Counted from the first letter of the stretch, positions 1 to 30,600 are shown. The stretch: 64,000 nucleotides of DNA from Baylisascaris procyonis (GCA_037389465.1 JAZARR010000067.1:1-64000); one strand, 5' to 3'. Notes: generated from the letters alone by a model not told the origin. Made by a program: numbers and translations.

Positions 1-121
1 TGATTTGCAAAAGTATCATCGAAAAAATTTTATGAGCAAAAAAGTGCTTAAAGGTGATGCAGAGGTGGGATAGGAAATGTGAGAGATTATGGCGTTGAGG
101 TTTTCTCCCTTTAAATTTCAG

Positions 122-226
122 CTGTTGCACTCTAGCGAATATCCCTTCTGCTTCATTAACTATGTCGATAAGCTAGACGGATCATTTCCATCCGTATCCG
201 CCATTACAAGAAGGAGAATTTTATGA
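122..226 (+). CDS. Possible terminal exon of a gene entering from the left edge
   Basis: A strong acceptor (TTTAAATTTCAG, ending at 121) is followed by 34 open codons and a TGA at 224-226. The peptide has a mixed, protein-like composition, including the stretches FCFINYVDKLDG and ITRRRIL at its end. Upstream exons would lie outside the window. An alternative on the minus strand of the same stretch is a first exon starting with ATG at about 205 and reading MADTDGNDPSSLST before a possible GTTAAT donor; the two readings exclude each other. If the plus reading is right, this gene ends tail-to-tail with the PB1-like gene at 1415. I do not recognise the family. Confidence 0.3.
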   Translation: MLHSSEYPFCFINYVDKLDGSFPSVSAITRRRIL

Positions 227-1414
227 AGCGAATTAAAGATCACCGGTCTCTAATTGAAAATTTTGGCGGAACAACTTTTGATTTTTTCGATAGCGTGCTC
301 CCTATTCAATGCGCCGCTCTAGCAAACTTGCTTCGGCTCATATTTGAAAATGTGCCCTTCGCCACGAAAACGCGAAATAGCGAGTTAGTGCAAGAGAGAA
401 ACTTTTCATAGTGGCAGAGAGATAGAGCAATTCGACGAAACCCGTTCGATATTTCTTCCAATGAGATCAGTAGCCAACTGACAGGGATGAATTCGGTCAG
501 CTAATGATGATATGTGCGACTAGGGCGGTCATAGTTGATAATGCTGAGAGTATGTGTTGTCGCACTGAAGCGAGGCGACGAGTGGGCGAGATATGTGGGA
601 TGCAATGAAATATCAGTATTGGCATATTCCAAAATGGATTGCCGTTAACAACAACTGCATTATGACCATATTCAGAAGATCACATGCATTCATCGATATA
701 TCTTTCTTTCCCTGAACGCCTTATTCATTTGGAAGTTTGAGCATCAGTTGTCCATTGAGTTTGCTAAATCAAATTTGCACTTTCTACAGTTTGCTACTTT
801 CATCTTTTTTCCTTTATACCACTTTTCCATCGAATACTGCTGAGATTTTTTTTTTTTTTTTTTGCATATTCCAGATTGATTTTATTTCAAATTTATACAA
901 CTGAAAGGCAAATACGATAACACTTCAGATGACTACAGGTGAATATGAAAGAATAACCTTTAACCATGAAAGAATAACCATGATTAGCAATACAAGAGAA
1001 AAAATCTTATCAATATTCACATCAAAAACCTATTAAAACACTCAAATATAAAAACAAGTTTTAGCATATAGGTTAACTTGTGCGATCATAAAGCAAACAG
1101 AATGCTGAGAATCTCTACATTTGTACAAAAAAATTTTCAAATGTAGATGAAAATGCAAAGGAAATTTGCACAGTACATTTTGCTTCTCTTGCACTTTCAG
1201 TTCTAGAATTTCAAGCTTAGTCTACCTGTTCACTTTTCAGTGGTTAAGAACTTTTACCTTTTTTCTCCATATCGAATTCTAAATCTCGACAACGAAACTT
1301 TTCGAAAAAGTTTCTTCCAAAAAATGCAGAAAAAATAAAATGCGAATTTACGATCGAATAATTCCCGGATATCAAAGAAGGAAAGAGGAAGGTTGGGCAG
1401 CACTTATAAGGGGT
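227..1414. other. Intergenic stretch without recognisable gene
   Basis: This is AT-rich sequence with a run of 18 T at about 846-863. I see no exon with convincing splice sites or family similarity. It lies between the possible plus-strand gene end at 226 and the minus-strand gene end at 1415, so it would hold two 3' UTRs. Confidence 0.5.
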
Positions 1415-2089
1415 TCATATCTTGCCAAGCTTTTCAATAATGGCAACAAGTTTTTCTATATTTTGCTCCAACTTTGAAATTTTATCCTTTTCAAGTGTTG
1501 AGTCGTTCGATAAATTTTGCTCAGATATCTTCTCGGATTTAATAAATTCCAATTGTAGTGTCGTTTGAGGTCCACCAACACCATTCGCCTCAATAACCAT
1601 CCATAGACAATCGCAATCTTCGATGATCGTACGATTTCCATCGTTTTCCGTACAAATAAGTAATTTCCCGTAGGATTTATAGCCAAGTTCATCTAATTTA
1701 TTAATTAATATCTTAAAGGCATTTTCCTCTTTGTTCAACTTTAACGAGAAACGTCTACAATATTCCACATCTTTAATACGGAAATGAATCAATTCGTCAT
1801 CATCGCTCTCCGGTTGTCCACTCGATTTGTAGAACTCGATAGGAATAGCATAATTCGGTCCACTATAATAATTGCTATTCTCCATTACACTTCGAAGAGA
1901 TGAAGTATCTCTAATAGCGGTACGTTTACCATCATAATCCAAACTGACTAGAGTTCTCCCATTTGCGCAATGCCCCAGATCAGCGAGTTTAGCGATCAAC
2001 ATCTTATAGCAGTCTTCTTCTCGATCAATACACAACGCGCATGGCTCATACAATTCACCATTCTTAAACTTGAATCTGAAGGAGATCAT
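1415..2089 (-). CDS. Intronless protein with two tandem PB1-like domains and C-terminal coiled coil
   Basis: This is a single uninterrupted 224-codon frame from ATG (2089-2087) to stop (1417-1415). The frame stays open a little upstream, but this is the first ATG and it begins directly with the first domain. The protein consists of two related units of about 85 residues, roughly 1-88 and 95-180. Each has a beta-strand pair (ISFRFKFK / IHFRIKDVEYCRRFSLKL), a helix (CYKMLIAKLADLG / AFKILINKLDELG), a strand with a D-G turn (LVSLDYDGKRTAI / LLICTENDGNRTII), a second helix (SLRSVME / CLWMVIEA) and a last strand (IPIEFYKS / LQLEFIKS). This order matches the PB1/ubiquitin-like fold, with DGNRTII at the place of the DGDLITI acidic loop. 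The last 40 residues (KLEQNIEKLVAIIEKLGK) form a short heptad-like coiled coil. PB1 domains mediate hetero- or oligomerisation in signalling scaffolds, so a scaffold role is an inference. No family name can be given. Lack of introns among intron-rich neighbours suggests a retrocopy or a fast-evolving lineage gene. Confidence 0.65.
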   Translation of the reverse strand: MISFRFKFKNGELYEPCALCIDREEDCYKMLIAKLADLGHCANGRTLVSLDYDGKRTAIRDTSSLRSVMENSNYYSGPNYAIPIEFYKSSGQPESDDDELIHFRIKDVEYCRRFSLKLNKEENAFKILINKLDELGYKSYGKLLICTENDGNRTIIEDCDCLWMVIEANGVGGPQTTLQLEFIKSEKISEQNLSNDSTLEKDKISKLEQNIEKLVAIIEKLGKI

Positions 2090-3429
2090 TTCAACGGGAA
2101 AGAAAGGACAAGTGAACAGTAAGCCCACAAGCACGTTCACTAAAGTGCGCGAATCTGGCTTGCTTACATATGTGCACTACCCGACGGTTCGACTAGCAAG
2201 AATTGCATAATGTTATGTATGTTAAGTAATGATAGATGACGTGGCGCTGCCTGTGTATATATTGAATCACCGTTGCACGATGATCAATCAATATTATGCA
2301 ATGTTTTGCAAGCATTTTTTTGCATCCGTATTGACAGCCGTATAATTTGCCGTGCTCATATTTTTCGATTTGCTATCATTGATTTGTACGAGTATTTCAC
2401 TTCTACTGCCTTTTCCTATATCCAAAAATATTTATATCTCAAACTTTATTTCATGATAGAATGACGCCATATATCCACATCGAATTACTTTTTTAGTGGG
2501 AATGCCAGAGTAGTTTTTTTTCCGAATAAATTTTCCAAGAAAATCGACCACCAATCGATTAAGCAGGAAGCAGAGTCAATTGCGCTCTTGCTGACTGCAT
2601 CCTTCATGTTCTTTACTCGGTTTTGGTAGAGAAAATTAGGTTAATTGCAGATAAATGAGCACTGATAGTGATGTTGGCTGATTCATCAAAACGGTCACAT
2701 GCAACGTTGCGTTTTCGGTCTAAGAGTTGGGTAAATTGGATCAGAGGCATGCACATAACGTTTCATGAGCTTTTAGAAGTTTATTTTTGTGAAATAATAT
2801 GGTCTTTATATGTTTTTTATCGATTTAGTCGACGAGCTAGCATTATGTAGATGAATTTATTTTGTCAAACACGTTACTGAGATAAAAATCACAAGATGAA
2901 TGAAATCATTCATTATTGAGTATTTGCAGTCGCTTGATTTGACGATTCCTCTTTTTGCATTGCAAGACGGATCATTTTCGGAGTCGGTCGGAAAACCTAT
3001 ATTTGAAATTTTTTCAAGAAAATTTAGAAGTAAGAAGTAGTGCCGAATCACTGAAAATCACTGAATATGGAAAATGAATGAAGCGAATGATATAAAAGTG
3101 CTCTAATTTATTCTGATATAATTTAGCGATTTTTAAAAAATGTTGTAGCGAATTAAAGCTTTTAATTGCCAGATCCGTCGAAATGTTTTTAACTCACTGC
3201 CAAAATCTCACCTTGAAAGTTGAAAATTGAGTGTTCGAAAGAGACATTGATTTTACGGTTTACATTGGAAATTTGTATGTTTCATTCATCCTTATATCTC
3301 ACTTCTTATAGGCCAAAAAGTGGTCATTTAATCATACAAATTCTCTTCTAAGCGTCTAGCGGTAGTCAAGTGTCCACAGAGATGCTCAGTGATGTCGGAA
3401 ATTTGCTAAAAGGACCCTCTAAAAATACC
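2090..3429. other. Intergenic stretch between PB1-like and PP1-like genes
   Basis: This is AT-rich DNA with no convincing exon. On the minus strand an AATAAA (forward TTTATT, 3107-3112) lies about 320 bp after the PP1-like stop and could be its polyadenylation signal. The promoter of the PB1-like gene should lie at about 2090-2300. Confidence 0.4.
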
Positions 3430-6400
3430 TCACCAGTAATGAAAGGAAACAAATGTGCGAATCGTTGGGATATCAACTACTCGCCTACTCGCTGCTGGTC
3501 TTACGATCTCTGATAGACTAATTTGGGAAAAATTTTGGGAAAAAATTATTTGACATTCAAACACTATCAATGGGTATATCGTTCATAGTAGAAGAAAAAT
3601 GTTTTTGTTTGGGATGTTGCACACATTTACTTCCTCTAAGTAATAACAAAAATTGGCGATACGTGGATATTAAACTGTAACACCTCATAGATCTTTATTC
3701 GATCGACTTACATGGAACGAGCAGCTGAGATCCTCAGAAACCGACATCGTCGCTGCAGCATTATCGAATTGTCCACAATAATGTGGTGCCGAAAATATTG
3801 TCACTAGATGACGTTGTCCAAAAAATTCATATCCATCTTGCACTACCTAGAATACCTCTTATCCCACATTGCAAATACCTCAATTGCCTTTCAGTATTCG
3901 CACCACAAATTTGGCCATCTAATATCCGAATAAAAAAATTTTCACAACTAACATGACATTAAGTGTTTAAATGCTTGAATGAAGAACCATTCCTATGTGG
4001 TCATAATGTTTATTATAATTAAGAAAAAAAGACTGTAAAAGAAACTTTTGTATATATTAATATTTTCGAAGAAATATTTGAAGGAATGGTATGAAAAAAT
4101 ACTGATAACCTGATGAGCACGTGCAATAAGATCAATTGCAAGCTTTTTGCATGTTTCAAAGACAACATCATCACCGAATACGAACGATATGCCACGATTA
4201 TTCTCTCTCCAACCTTTCGTCCATTCATCCGGATCAGACCTTCAATGAGAATAATATCCCATATTCTGTCCAGAATATGTTCAAGTTTATTTTTAAAGCT
4301 TGCGAATAATTAGAGTTACAACTTATGAAAAGTAATATAGGCTAACCTATTAATGTCTAAAATACTCACACAAAATTAACAAATTTGAGCTAATAATTTT
4401 TTTAGAAGTATTTTGCATCGCTCATAAAGGAAATTTCAACTGAGAAATTGAGATAAAACCTCCAATGACCACTGGTTAAATTATTAAAAAAGTTCTCAAA
4501 ACCTTTTCCATAGTGGCCAAGGAAGCTTTTTGAAAAATATTTCTGAGAGTAGTGGCTTCTTTCGAAATTTCATTTCTCACATATTACATCGCTAACCATA
4601 AAATATCGATTTCCATCGATCCACTTTGAGGATCTTGCGGTCGTGGAATTTGTCGTAGCGTATCTAACGAATTGAGACTTGGCGAGAGTCCACCATGCAT
4701 GCAAAGAATTTTCCCAGCCACAAGACTACAGAATGGCATACAGTTGAATGTATCCTGGAAATAAAATCGCTTCTTTCAAGTATTCCAGAGATTTTTTTTT
4801 CTTTCGTTAGCAATCGAATTCTAGAGAATTTGGCCTGAGCTTTTCGAATGTTTAGACTTAAATCAATAGATGAATGAACTTTATACTGGATGCAACAATC
4901 GTCAAAAGACAAGGGAAGAAATATACCAAATTTTTTATGGTACCACTGAGATTTCGTGGTAGATGTACACAATTGCCAGGTAATTGCAAATTTATAAATA
5001 GGTTTCGCTAGTATATATTGCGACAAACTTCGATGTTTCCTCATCTGTTCACTCTGAGAACTGCATTGTAAAAGCAGGTTTAATTATCGAGATATAACGA
5101 AGTCGTAACGGATAACCTTTGCTTTATTACTGGTGATCTTCCCATAGGTCATACCCACTTCAAATACTCTAAAACTGATTTTTTTTTTTTTATAGCGTCA
5201 TCACAGCATTTGCATAAGAATCAATGCGAGTTGAATGGATATTCTCCAAAAAGAGTTGATAATTTCAATTATCAATGTTTCCTAGTCTTTTTGAATTTAT
5301 TTGTTAATGTTATCTGGCGTAGTCTCTCTCACAATGAAAACTCGATAAGTGAAAAAATATTGAACTGAAATTGAAATATCAAGAAACCTGAAAAACTGCC
5401 CAAAGGCGGAGTGATCGATATCGACGGATAACTTCTTCGAAGAATCCATAAACACGATTGATGGCAGCACATTCATGATTCCCTTAAGAAAAATTACAAA
5501 CGATGATTTATTTAAAATTTGTAGCATCGACAAAGAAAACTCTCGAGTCGATCGTAATTTCACTGATTATAGATTTCTTATATCTTTTTGTGGTTACATT
5601 CTTCTCTTATTAAGCTTTTGATTCTCGCTCTTAACTCCCATTTTTGCCTTTAACGATTTGAACGCTTCCTCATTCGTACTTTTGTTGGTAGATTGGAAAT
5701 GTTCAACTGAAAAATTTCCTGATGCCTCATGTGGTTCAAAGGGTTTACGTTACTTTTGAGTTTTCAACTCGGGAACAGCCAAAAAGTTTGAGTGATGCAA
5801 AGAATACTTTCAATCGGTCAATAATGAGTTGTCTGTGAAAGCCTTAATGACGAGCTAAATAGTTAGCGAACCTCGCAGCATGAAAAAATTCTCTGGATGT
5901 TTGATACGGTAGCAAAACATCAGACAAACAGTTTCGATACTCTGTAGTCCTCTATCAACATAGTCTCCAAGAAAGAGATAGTTCGCATCTGGCGGAAATC
6001 CATTCTTATCGAATATGCGCAACAAATCCGAGTACTAAAAATAATATCTGTCCGCAATGCTATTAAAAGACATCTCCAGGTAGATGGAGTGAGAGAATAT
6101 TTTGAAAGCTTTGAAGAGTTTTGCAAAATGCTTCACCTTCAAATGTGCGCCTACTAGATCGTTACTCATCTCTCAGGTGAACGTACCGGTTGATATACGG
6201 TAGTCTTTATATGAAAATATGTTCATTTTGGTTGCTCTAACACAGTACTATCGAAGATTCATTCAAGGAACATTTTGTGAATTGTTGACCACTCGTATTC
6301 ATTCGCTTCATAGAATATTTACTATTTTCAATGACTGCGCCAACTTTTCTTTCTTTGGCGCATTATCAAATAGTACCATCTCATTAGGAACACCAGCGCT

Positions 6401-7026
6401 TCATCATTGCGCCATTGCATTTCTATAACATGAAATTGTTCCAGCTCTCATTTCATGTTCGTTTTTATTCTACACCAGCAAATGCTTTAATGGATAAAAA
6501 GTAAGCTTATTTTAAAGGACATTAGAAAAAACACGCATTTAGGACCAGTCCGAAAAATTTAACCATTTCGACCTCTTCGACCGCCCTTTTTTGGCCATCA
6601 ACATTCATTTAACTTGAGGCTTATTTCACCCCAGTCCATTCACATGATCGCGGACCGTCTTCACCTCATCGGTCTTAGCAGCTGGCAGATGGACAATAAT
6701 GTGGTTTTACCTGCCGAATTTTACAGAGTGCCATCTAGCGTCACAATCCCAATGTGATCGTACTCTCACCAGCAAACTACTTGGCACCGTGATAGAGTGT
6801 TCGAGAATGTTCTATGGTAATTAAAGGGTACGATATTACCTGTCCATGGATATCACCGCAAATGACGACTGGTGGTTCGATTTCAACGAGTGGAGGCTGG
6901 CTCATGAACACAGCTCTTGCTTGGTTATTCAACTGTATCAGCTCCTGTTCGCTTACCTAAAACTAGTAGCATTCAGCGTATTGCAAATCGGAAGTCGGCA
7001 GCCTCACTAACAGATCTTCTAGCCAT
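3430..7026 (-). CDS. PP1-type serine/threonine protein phosphatase catalytic subunit
   Basis: The eight exons, 5' to 3', are 7026-7012, 6956-6840, 6034-5872, 5482-5388, 4754-4597, 4239-4110, 3846-3712 and 3507-3430. They join in phase to about 296 residues. All metallophosphatase motifs are present: GDIHGQ (39-44), GDYVDRG (67-73), GNHE (99-102), CMHGGLSP (His150), [13 protein letters not shown] (His225) and [11 protein letters not shown] (245-255). It should be a two-metal phosphatase acting on phospho-Ser/Thr. [20 protein letters not shown] and [10 protein letters not shown] are typical PP1 rather than PP2A or calcineurin. The N-terminus is the weak point. ATG 7026 follows an in-frame stop but leaves out about 25 residues of the usual first helices; the codons just upstream (RERLDI) look PP1-like, so an earlier exon may exist. 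The last exon (IVRPAASRR...) needs a GAG acceptor; a TAG acceptor 14 bases upstream, in another frame, gives a shorter tail. Nematodes carry many divergent PP1 copies, several of them sperm-specific, and this may be one. The N-to-H and E-to-Q changes in the SAPNYCGEFDN loop mark it as divergent. Confidence 0.88.
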
Positions 7027-7046
7027 TATATCAAGTCTTTCTCGGC

Positions 7047-9239
7047 ATAAAATTAATGAGTCCCCATTTCACAGAAGTTCCCAAGCGAGTGGAAATGTGA
7101 ACAGAGATCAGTGCTATAAAATGCCGGAGAGTCGCGGAAGGTAAAAACGAGGAGAAGAAATCTCCATAGTATCAGCCGATCACCGGAAATGCCTAACTTC
7201 TCATAGAACTCTGATCTAAAGTGGAGAAGGTAAGACTAGATAACTAACATGTTTAGTAAGTCGACCTCCTGTGAACCCAACGTTGAGAAATCGAACGATC
7301 AAGCTGTCAATATCAAGAGGCGCTTTTGCCATTGCCCTTTCCAATTGTTATTTATACGAATTTCCTAAAATTTGTAAAAATTTATAATAAGCGGTGGCGG
7401 AGCACAAACCCCGTAGGTCCGAAACTTTAAAGAACTCTAGCCAAGGAAGCAGATTTTATCAAAAGAGTGATATATTGGTGGCAGTTTCGATGCACATCTT
7501 TGAAGTTTTTTATTGACTTATTCTCTTTTCTACGGCTACTTGATTTTGTCGAGGTTTTACTCTAATTTATCAATTTCAAAAACCAATCCATATTTGGCCT
7601 AATCTTTGAAATTTCCGGGTTTTCTTCCGTAAATTTTATACGGTGAAAATCAACACTATTAGTCTTATTAAAAGAGTTGAACGAGAAATTGCAGTAGTTG
7701 GCCAAAACTATCGAATAATTATCGTCCGCATTTGATCGCTTTTACGTCCTCTATTCTGCTAGGACTCCGAACGGTAACGTTTATAATTTTGGTTAGTTAA
7801 TTTTTCCATGCCATAAATTGGATTATGCATAAGATACTTTTCTAAAAATTAAAAAAAAATCCCACATTTTATAAGAGATGATCTGAGAGAGATATTAAGG
7901 ATTAAGATTAAAGGCCAACTTTTTTATGTTCATCTCGAGTAGAATGTTAAGGCCTCTATGAAGGCTATCACTTCATTATAACTAACCACAGGCCTTTGTA
8001 TGCTAAATAGAAGCGCATTCCATAATACTAATGCAGCAACCCACGTATATCGACTCAGAAAGTTGTAAAGTCACTGGATGTACGCAGATCACGACAGCTG
8101 GTTCAATTAAAAAAAAAATACGGCAAGAAATATTCACAAAATCTCACAATGCGATGAAAATAACAAATGCACGTTTTCGTCGGTATCGAGAAATGGCGAG
8201 GTGAACTGTCCGCTTGCGATGCGACGATTATACGAAATGATGAGCAATTGCTAAGCCAACGAGAAATTCTTTGTTGTTCTCAAAAATTTGCATCAAATTT
8301 GCATAACCGCGAAAAAATTTCACTGCAAATTTATTCACATTCGACAACTGATCAGAATCTCTTCTAGAAAAGTGAAGTATTGCGAATTGATTCCTAATCG
8401 AATAGCCGTCGAACGCATTAATTTATGTCCACCTTCTTCTTGCCCATATCATCGCTGTAGTTACCTCAGTCATCCTCCCTCTCCAGCTCTAGATGCAAAT
8501 AAAAGTCCTCATTAGATTTACTAAAAAATTTAAAATCTACTTGTAGTAGACTTTTTAAGAAAAATTCAAATTTAAATTATATTGACTAAAAATATTCTTA
8601 TAGGTGTTGAAATAATTTTTAAAAAGTGTTATGACTAAGTGTATCGTTCAAAAATAAATAATAGCACCATTATCGATGAAAAATTATCTGAAAAAAACAA
8701 ACAACAAATATATGCAAATATTTTATTAATGCATAGTTAATGAGATCTATATTCGACCCGCATTTCGATGTAACAAACGACGAGCAATGTGGTGAACTCG
8801 ATTCGCTATAATCTATCTCGAAAATATTCCACATCGTTAAACTGAAATACACATCGTTGAAATACAGTATATAACTGCTCCATAGAAGGCAATTGAGGGT
8901 GCCATTAAAAAATTGCAACGTTGAAAAACAATATTTAGGTTTTTATTTTTAAGTGATCTATTTTTTGGCAAATGAAAGCATTCCTCACTCCCAAAGAAAC
9001 TTGCAATTAAAACTACCATAGTTATGCTGCATTGGTTGGCTAATATTCATTTCCTGTTATCACCTAAGCAAATGATAATTATAAACTTTCTTGATCACTG
9101 TTTTTACATAAAATCGCATATACACATCACACACTGAGCTTATATTTAACAAGATACTGTATCTCTTCAAACATTTTGCCTAAGCTTTATAGCATTGAGT
9201 AGGCAATGTTTTAGGGGAAATTTCGCGAACAGCGATGAT
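7047..9239. other. Intergenic / possible 5' exon region of the PP1-like gene
   Basis: I found no convincing first exon for the phosphatase here. One weak candidate on the minus strand at about 8469-8477 is ATGACTGAG followed by GTAACT. Candidate polyadenylation signals for the kinase gene (AATAAA on the minus strand) lie at 8947-8942 and 8727-8722. Short open frames on both strands look random. Confidence 0.35.
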
Positions 9240-26305
<17,066 letters not shown>

Positions 26306-27605
26306 AGCAACTTAGTTTGGCTTCTTCGAACAAACTACAACGCACAAATTGTCGATTAGTAATTAACTCTTATATAGATAATCAAGCAAAAAATCGAAAA
26401 AAAAAGGTGTTATGCCCTCATATTTATTTACGCCCTCATGTTTTTCTCCTCATACTACCATTAACATTTTCCATACGAATGAAATGAAAAAAGGTTTTCG
26501 AATAAAAATTTTAATAAATATAATTTGCATAAAAAGGTGACTAAGAATTGAATAGCACGGAAAATAGAGTTGAAAAGAAAAGAAATTCGACGAAATCTTC
26601 ATATATGAAGTAAAAGCTTGCGTAGTTTTGTCGATGGATAGGCGACGAGACGATTAGCTTCGCATGTTTCCAAAATTGGCTGCGTTGCTTCTCGCTTCGT
26701 AGAGATCGATTTTTGCGATGCTGATGTTGACGCATATCCCCTCATATTTTCCGATGTTCATTTCTTCATGAATATTGGTTGAATTCTATACAATGGCCAA
26801 CATAAAACTATACATTCATCAATAGATAGGCGTCATCGTTTAATTTATTTGAGCATTCATTAGGCGTATATTTGCATGAGATTTTTAGCAGGAAAACACA
26901 TTGTCGAAAGCATATGCAATAACACATTTTGGGATATTTCTTAGAGAGAGGACAGCTTCAGCCTAACCAAATTGCACAGCCATGGACCGTTAAATGAAGC
27001 ATCCTTTATCGCCATTTTTCCAACATACCCTTATTTAACGATAGCGTCTCAATAATCGAAACTTAAAAATCTCCTATCGTATCGGAATTCTAAATGTTTC
27101 ATTAAAAATATTTCCTCCTTCGACAATAATCACCAACTTGCATAGAACATATGTTGTGCATCAATCGGAACTCCTAGTGAGCATATGGCTTCGATAGCTT
27201 TAACTGCTGCGCGCATTTTTCTTACTTCATCAACGCAACGCTAACGCTTTTTTTTTCTTTCGAAACTTCTCTTCGTTATACGAAATTACATTTCGCAGAA
27301 CAACCTTTACTTAGATAAATCAATTGCAAATCGTTTTTTTTTACTAAGAAGTACTAAATTTCCGAATAAGAAAAAAAAGAACTCTGATAAAATTTCTCAA
27401 GAATCGTTGCTATACTCCAAATAAATAATTATTCATTTGCCAATTAAATTGACAGATAAACAAATATATTGCAGGTAGAAAAAAACACCAACGAATTGAA
27501 ATATTTATTCGTAAACCTAATGATAGAGGTGAACGAAATTGAATGAAGGTAAAAAAAAAAATAATTGCGCTCTTTTTTTTCAAATTGAGACATCAAGACG
27601 ACATT
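26306..27605. other. Intergenic stretch between PTP and kinase genes
   Basis: About 1.3 kb with no supported exon. It should contain the PTP 3' UTR (right part) and the promoter and 5' UTR of the kinase gene (left part). Both genes read leftward, so they could be co-transcribed, but nothing in the sequence demonstrates this. Confidence 0.4.
27504..27509 (-). terminator. Candidate polyadenylation signal AATAAA of the PTP gene
   Basis: Forward TTTATT is AATAAA on the minus strand, about 100 bp after the PTP stop codon at 27606. Distance and hexamer fit a metazoan poly(A) signal. AT-rich DNA produces this hexamer often by chance. Confidence 0.35.
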
Positions 27606-30600
27606 CTAATTGTTAGCATTATTTTTTGCATTTTTTTCATTGAATTTTCTCAAATATTTCTCATAATCACGTTGAAATTTGCGAATTTGTGAGTCCCTTT
27701 GAACAACTTTCGTCGTCGCCAAATACTCAATAAGGCATGTATGCAAATATAAATATTGCAATGTGGTCTGTACGGAATGTAAACGTTGCTTACGAATCTC
27801 CTTTATCACCTGCAAGAGATTTTTTTTTTTTTTTTTTTGAAATTTTGAGTAGAAAATTATTTTTGTATTTATTCTATTATTTAAAATTTATTCTTTAATA
27901 GTATTATATTTTAATAATTTATGCATTAAAACGATATATGCATAAATAAAATTATTGCTATCGCCATTAGTTTCAGAGGACATTCTAAAGCTTTCTTCTG
28001 ACCATAACTCTATCCCCTCTCTCCCGAACTCTACCCGCTAAATCTACGTTCATTATGATATTCTCGAAGAATTGGTCATTGCATGATGGAAAAAAATGTG
28101 TTAAAGCACTTCCCGTGGCCACAATGGTTCGCTTTTTGAGTGCTCGTAACATTAAATTTGCGAAATCTATTCATCAAAGTTTATGCACATAATTCCTCTA
28201 TATTTTCTCCCCCTATGCAAGCCTATTTAGGACATTTTTCTTTATAGTTACAACTTTTCAAGATTTCCCATAAATAAGTCGAATACCTTAAGACATAATC
28301 AAAAGAATTGAGTCAAACCTCGACAATGGAGAGTGTACCACCGAGTGCAAGTTTATCAATCGCATACTCAAGTGCGCAATATGTTCCGGTACGACCGATA
28401 CCTGCCGAGCAATGTACGACAAACGGTCCGGATGAACACAGCGGTTTAGTCTTTAATACCAACTCGACAACCGGGCATGGACTTGCAGGTGCCACTCTAT
28501 CGGGCCAACCTGCCCACTTGTAGTGCACTAATTTATGTGTCTCACTGCTAAAATGCAAGTAATTTTGAGTCATTTTGTGCGGTGAATAAACATCATAAAG
28601 GGAGATGAGCTACACTGGAGGGCGGGTGAGGATAGGATGAGATGAGGGAGAAGAATGAAGGAAATTTGAATGAAATTCTAGATATCCAACACATGTATGT
28701 AATATAAATTATTTTTTGTTTTCGATACTAGTAAACCTAAAATTCTGAGTAGTGCAATTTTGTCCTTTTATTAAATTCAGAATGATTCCTCAAAAGGTCG
28801 TCGGATATATAAAATTACCTTATTTCAACGGCCAACGTAAAACATATCATTGTATCGACGGATTTTTCCTTTTGCAAATTTTTCACTTTGATATCGCCAA
28901 ATGTGAGCGCTTTACCGACCGCACTTGGATAATATTCGGCACATTTTGTTTCGCCACTTTCGCATAAATCACATAGCATTATTATTACGACCACTTTCTC
29001 CTGCAATTTAATGATTCAAATCTATTGCTTTTAAATTGATTAACATATCCCTTGATAAGAAATTTGCACTGATAACATATCACCCTAATATCAATCAATC
29101 CCAACCCTTGATAATATATCACTTTAAAACCAGAAATCTAACTGTTAAAAACATATCAAATGTCGCATTATATATCATTTTATATATCATTATATATTCC
29201 GCTCCTAAACAACTGCCTTAAACTACCAAAACTATGCACAATGTTGATGAGGGGCAATTTTATTCGTTCTTTTAATTATAGTAAAATATAATTTCCAATG
29301 CCTTTTTCTACCTACCATCTTAGTCTTAATGAAAAAAAAAAAATGGTTTGAAGGCTGTGGGCACTATTTATGCAATGAGTAGGTCAAATTTATTCGATCA
29401 ACTTCAAAAATTGCGCGCCATTTTTCACAATACATACATATTTTTGTTTGCTGAATACCTGTGAATGAAAAGACTCTAACCTTAAATACCATCAACCAAA
29501 AATCTTCGACAGTCTCATCGAGTGGCCCTTGTGTGCAAATGTATTTACGACGTGAAGGTAATTGCACCCAATTAGCATGGATGTAATCGTTGTCTTTTGA
29601 TCGTCCTTGCAATACTACTCGTGTATCATCCAAGCACAACACATCCATATAACTGTAATACTTATTATTATAATTGAAGAAAATATGAATGAAATAAATT
29701 TTCGAAAAAAATGTCGAGTTAAGTTTAACGAGATTCAAAAAAAATTATTTAAAAATTTTCTCCCAATAATTTTTAGTAGTTTCTGGTAATTAATTTTTCT
29801 TTTACTTATTTTCATTTCCAAATTAAAAATGTTATAACAGTCAGCCTTCCCAGTTGATCCATGCCGACCTTCTCTTCTCTCTCACCCAATCTCACCTCCT
29901 TCCATCCTTCCTCCTACATCTCACCCCCTCCCCTAACTTATAATAATCCGTACCTACCACTGTATTAAGGATCACATGCTATCTGATCGCGTCCAAGCTC
30001 CCCCTCGCCTAAAAAAAATATTCAAGCAAAGAAGTTCAATAAGATCAAATCCTTCTAGGCATTTTTTCAAGTACAAAATGAAGCAATTCTGCTTAAATTA
30101 TTACCGATTTTTATTGCTATTCTTGGCGAAATAAACGGTGTTAATAGACTTTGGGAGGAATTTTCGTATACTTGAGAATTCCTTCAATAGTGGTCGTAGT
30201 CCTCTTTGACAACAATTGAATACCCATTTTTGTGCACGATCACCCGTTGCACTTTGATTACTTGATTCAGCAAGCCCTTGTGTAGTCGTTGTTTTATCCA
30301 CTGAATCTGCAATTGGTGGTGGTTAAAAAAAAAGTGCAGTATTCAAATTTATTCAACATGCAACTTTCCACTTCAGATTCTTTCACTTTTGCATTGCAAT
30401 ATTAGATATAAGGCTGCAATATTCATTTACTGGCCGTTAATGGAGTTGCAATTGTGAGGAAAGGAAAGACGCATTTCTCAAAAAAATTAACCAATATTAG
30501 CAAATTTTTCATTATTTTTTAAAACCTTTCCATCGAATCTTTACCCCTTTCTCGTTTCTCTTAACTATGAAATTTCTGTGAGATGTGCATCGAAAAAATA

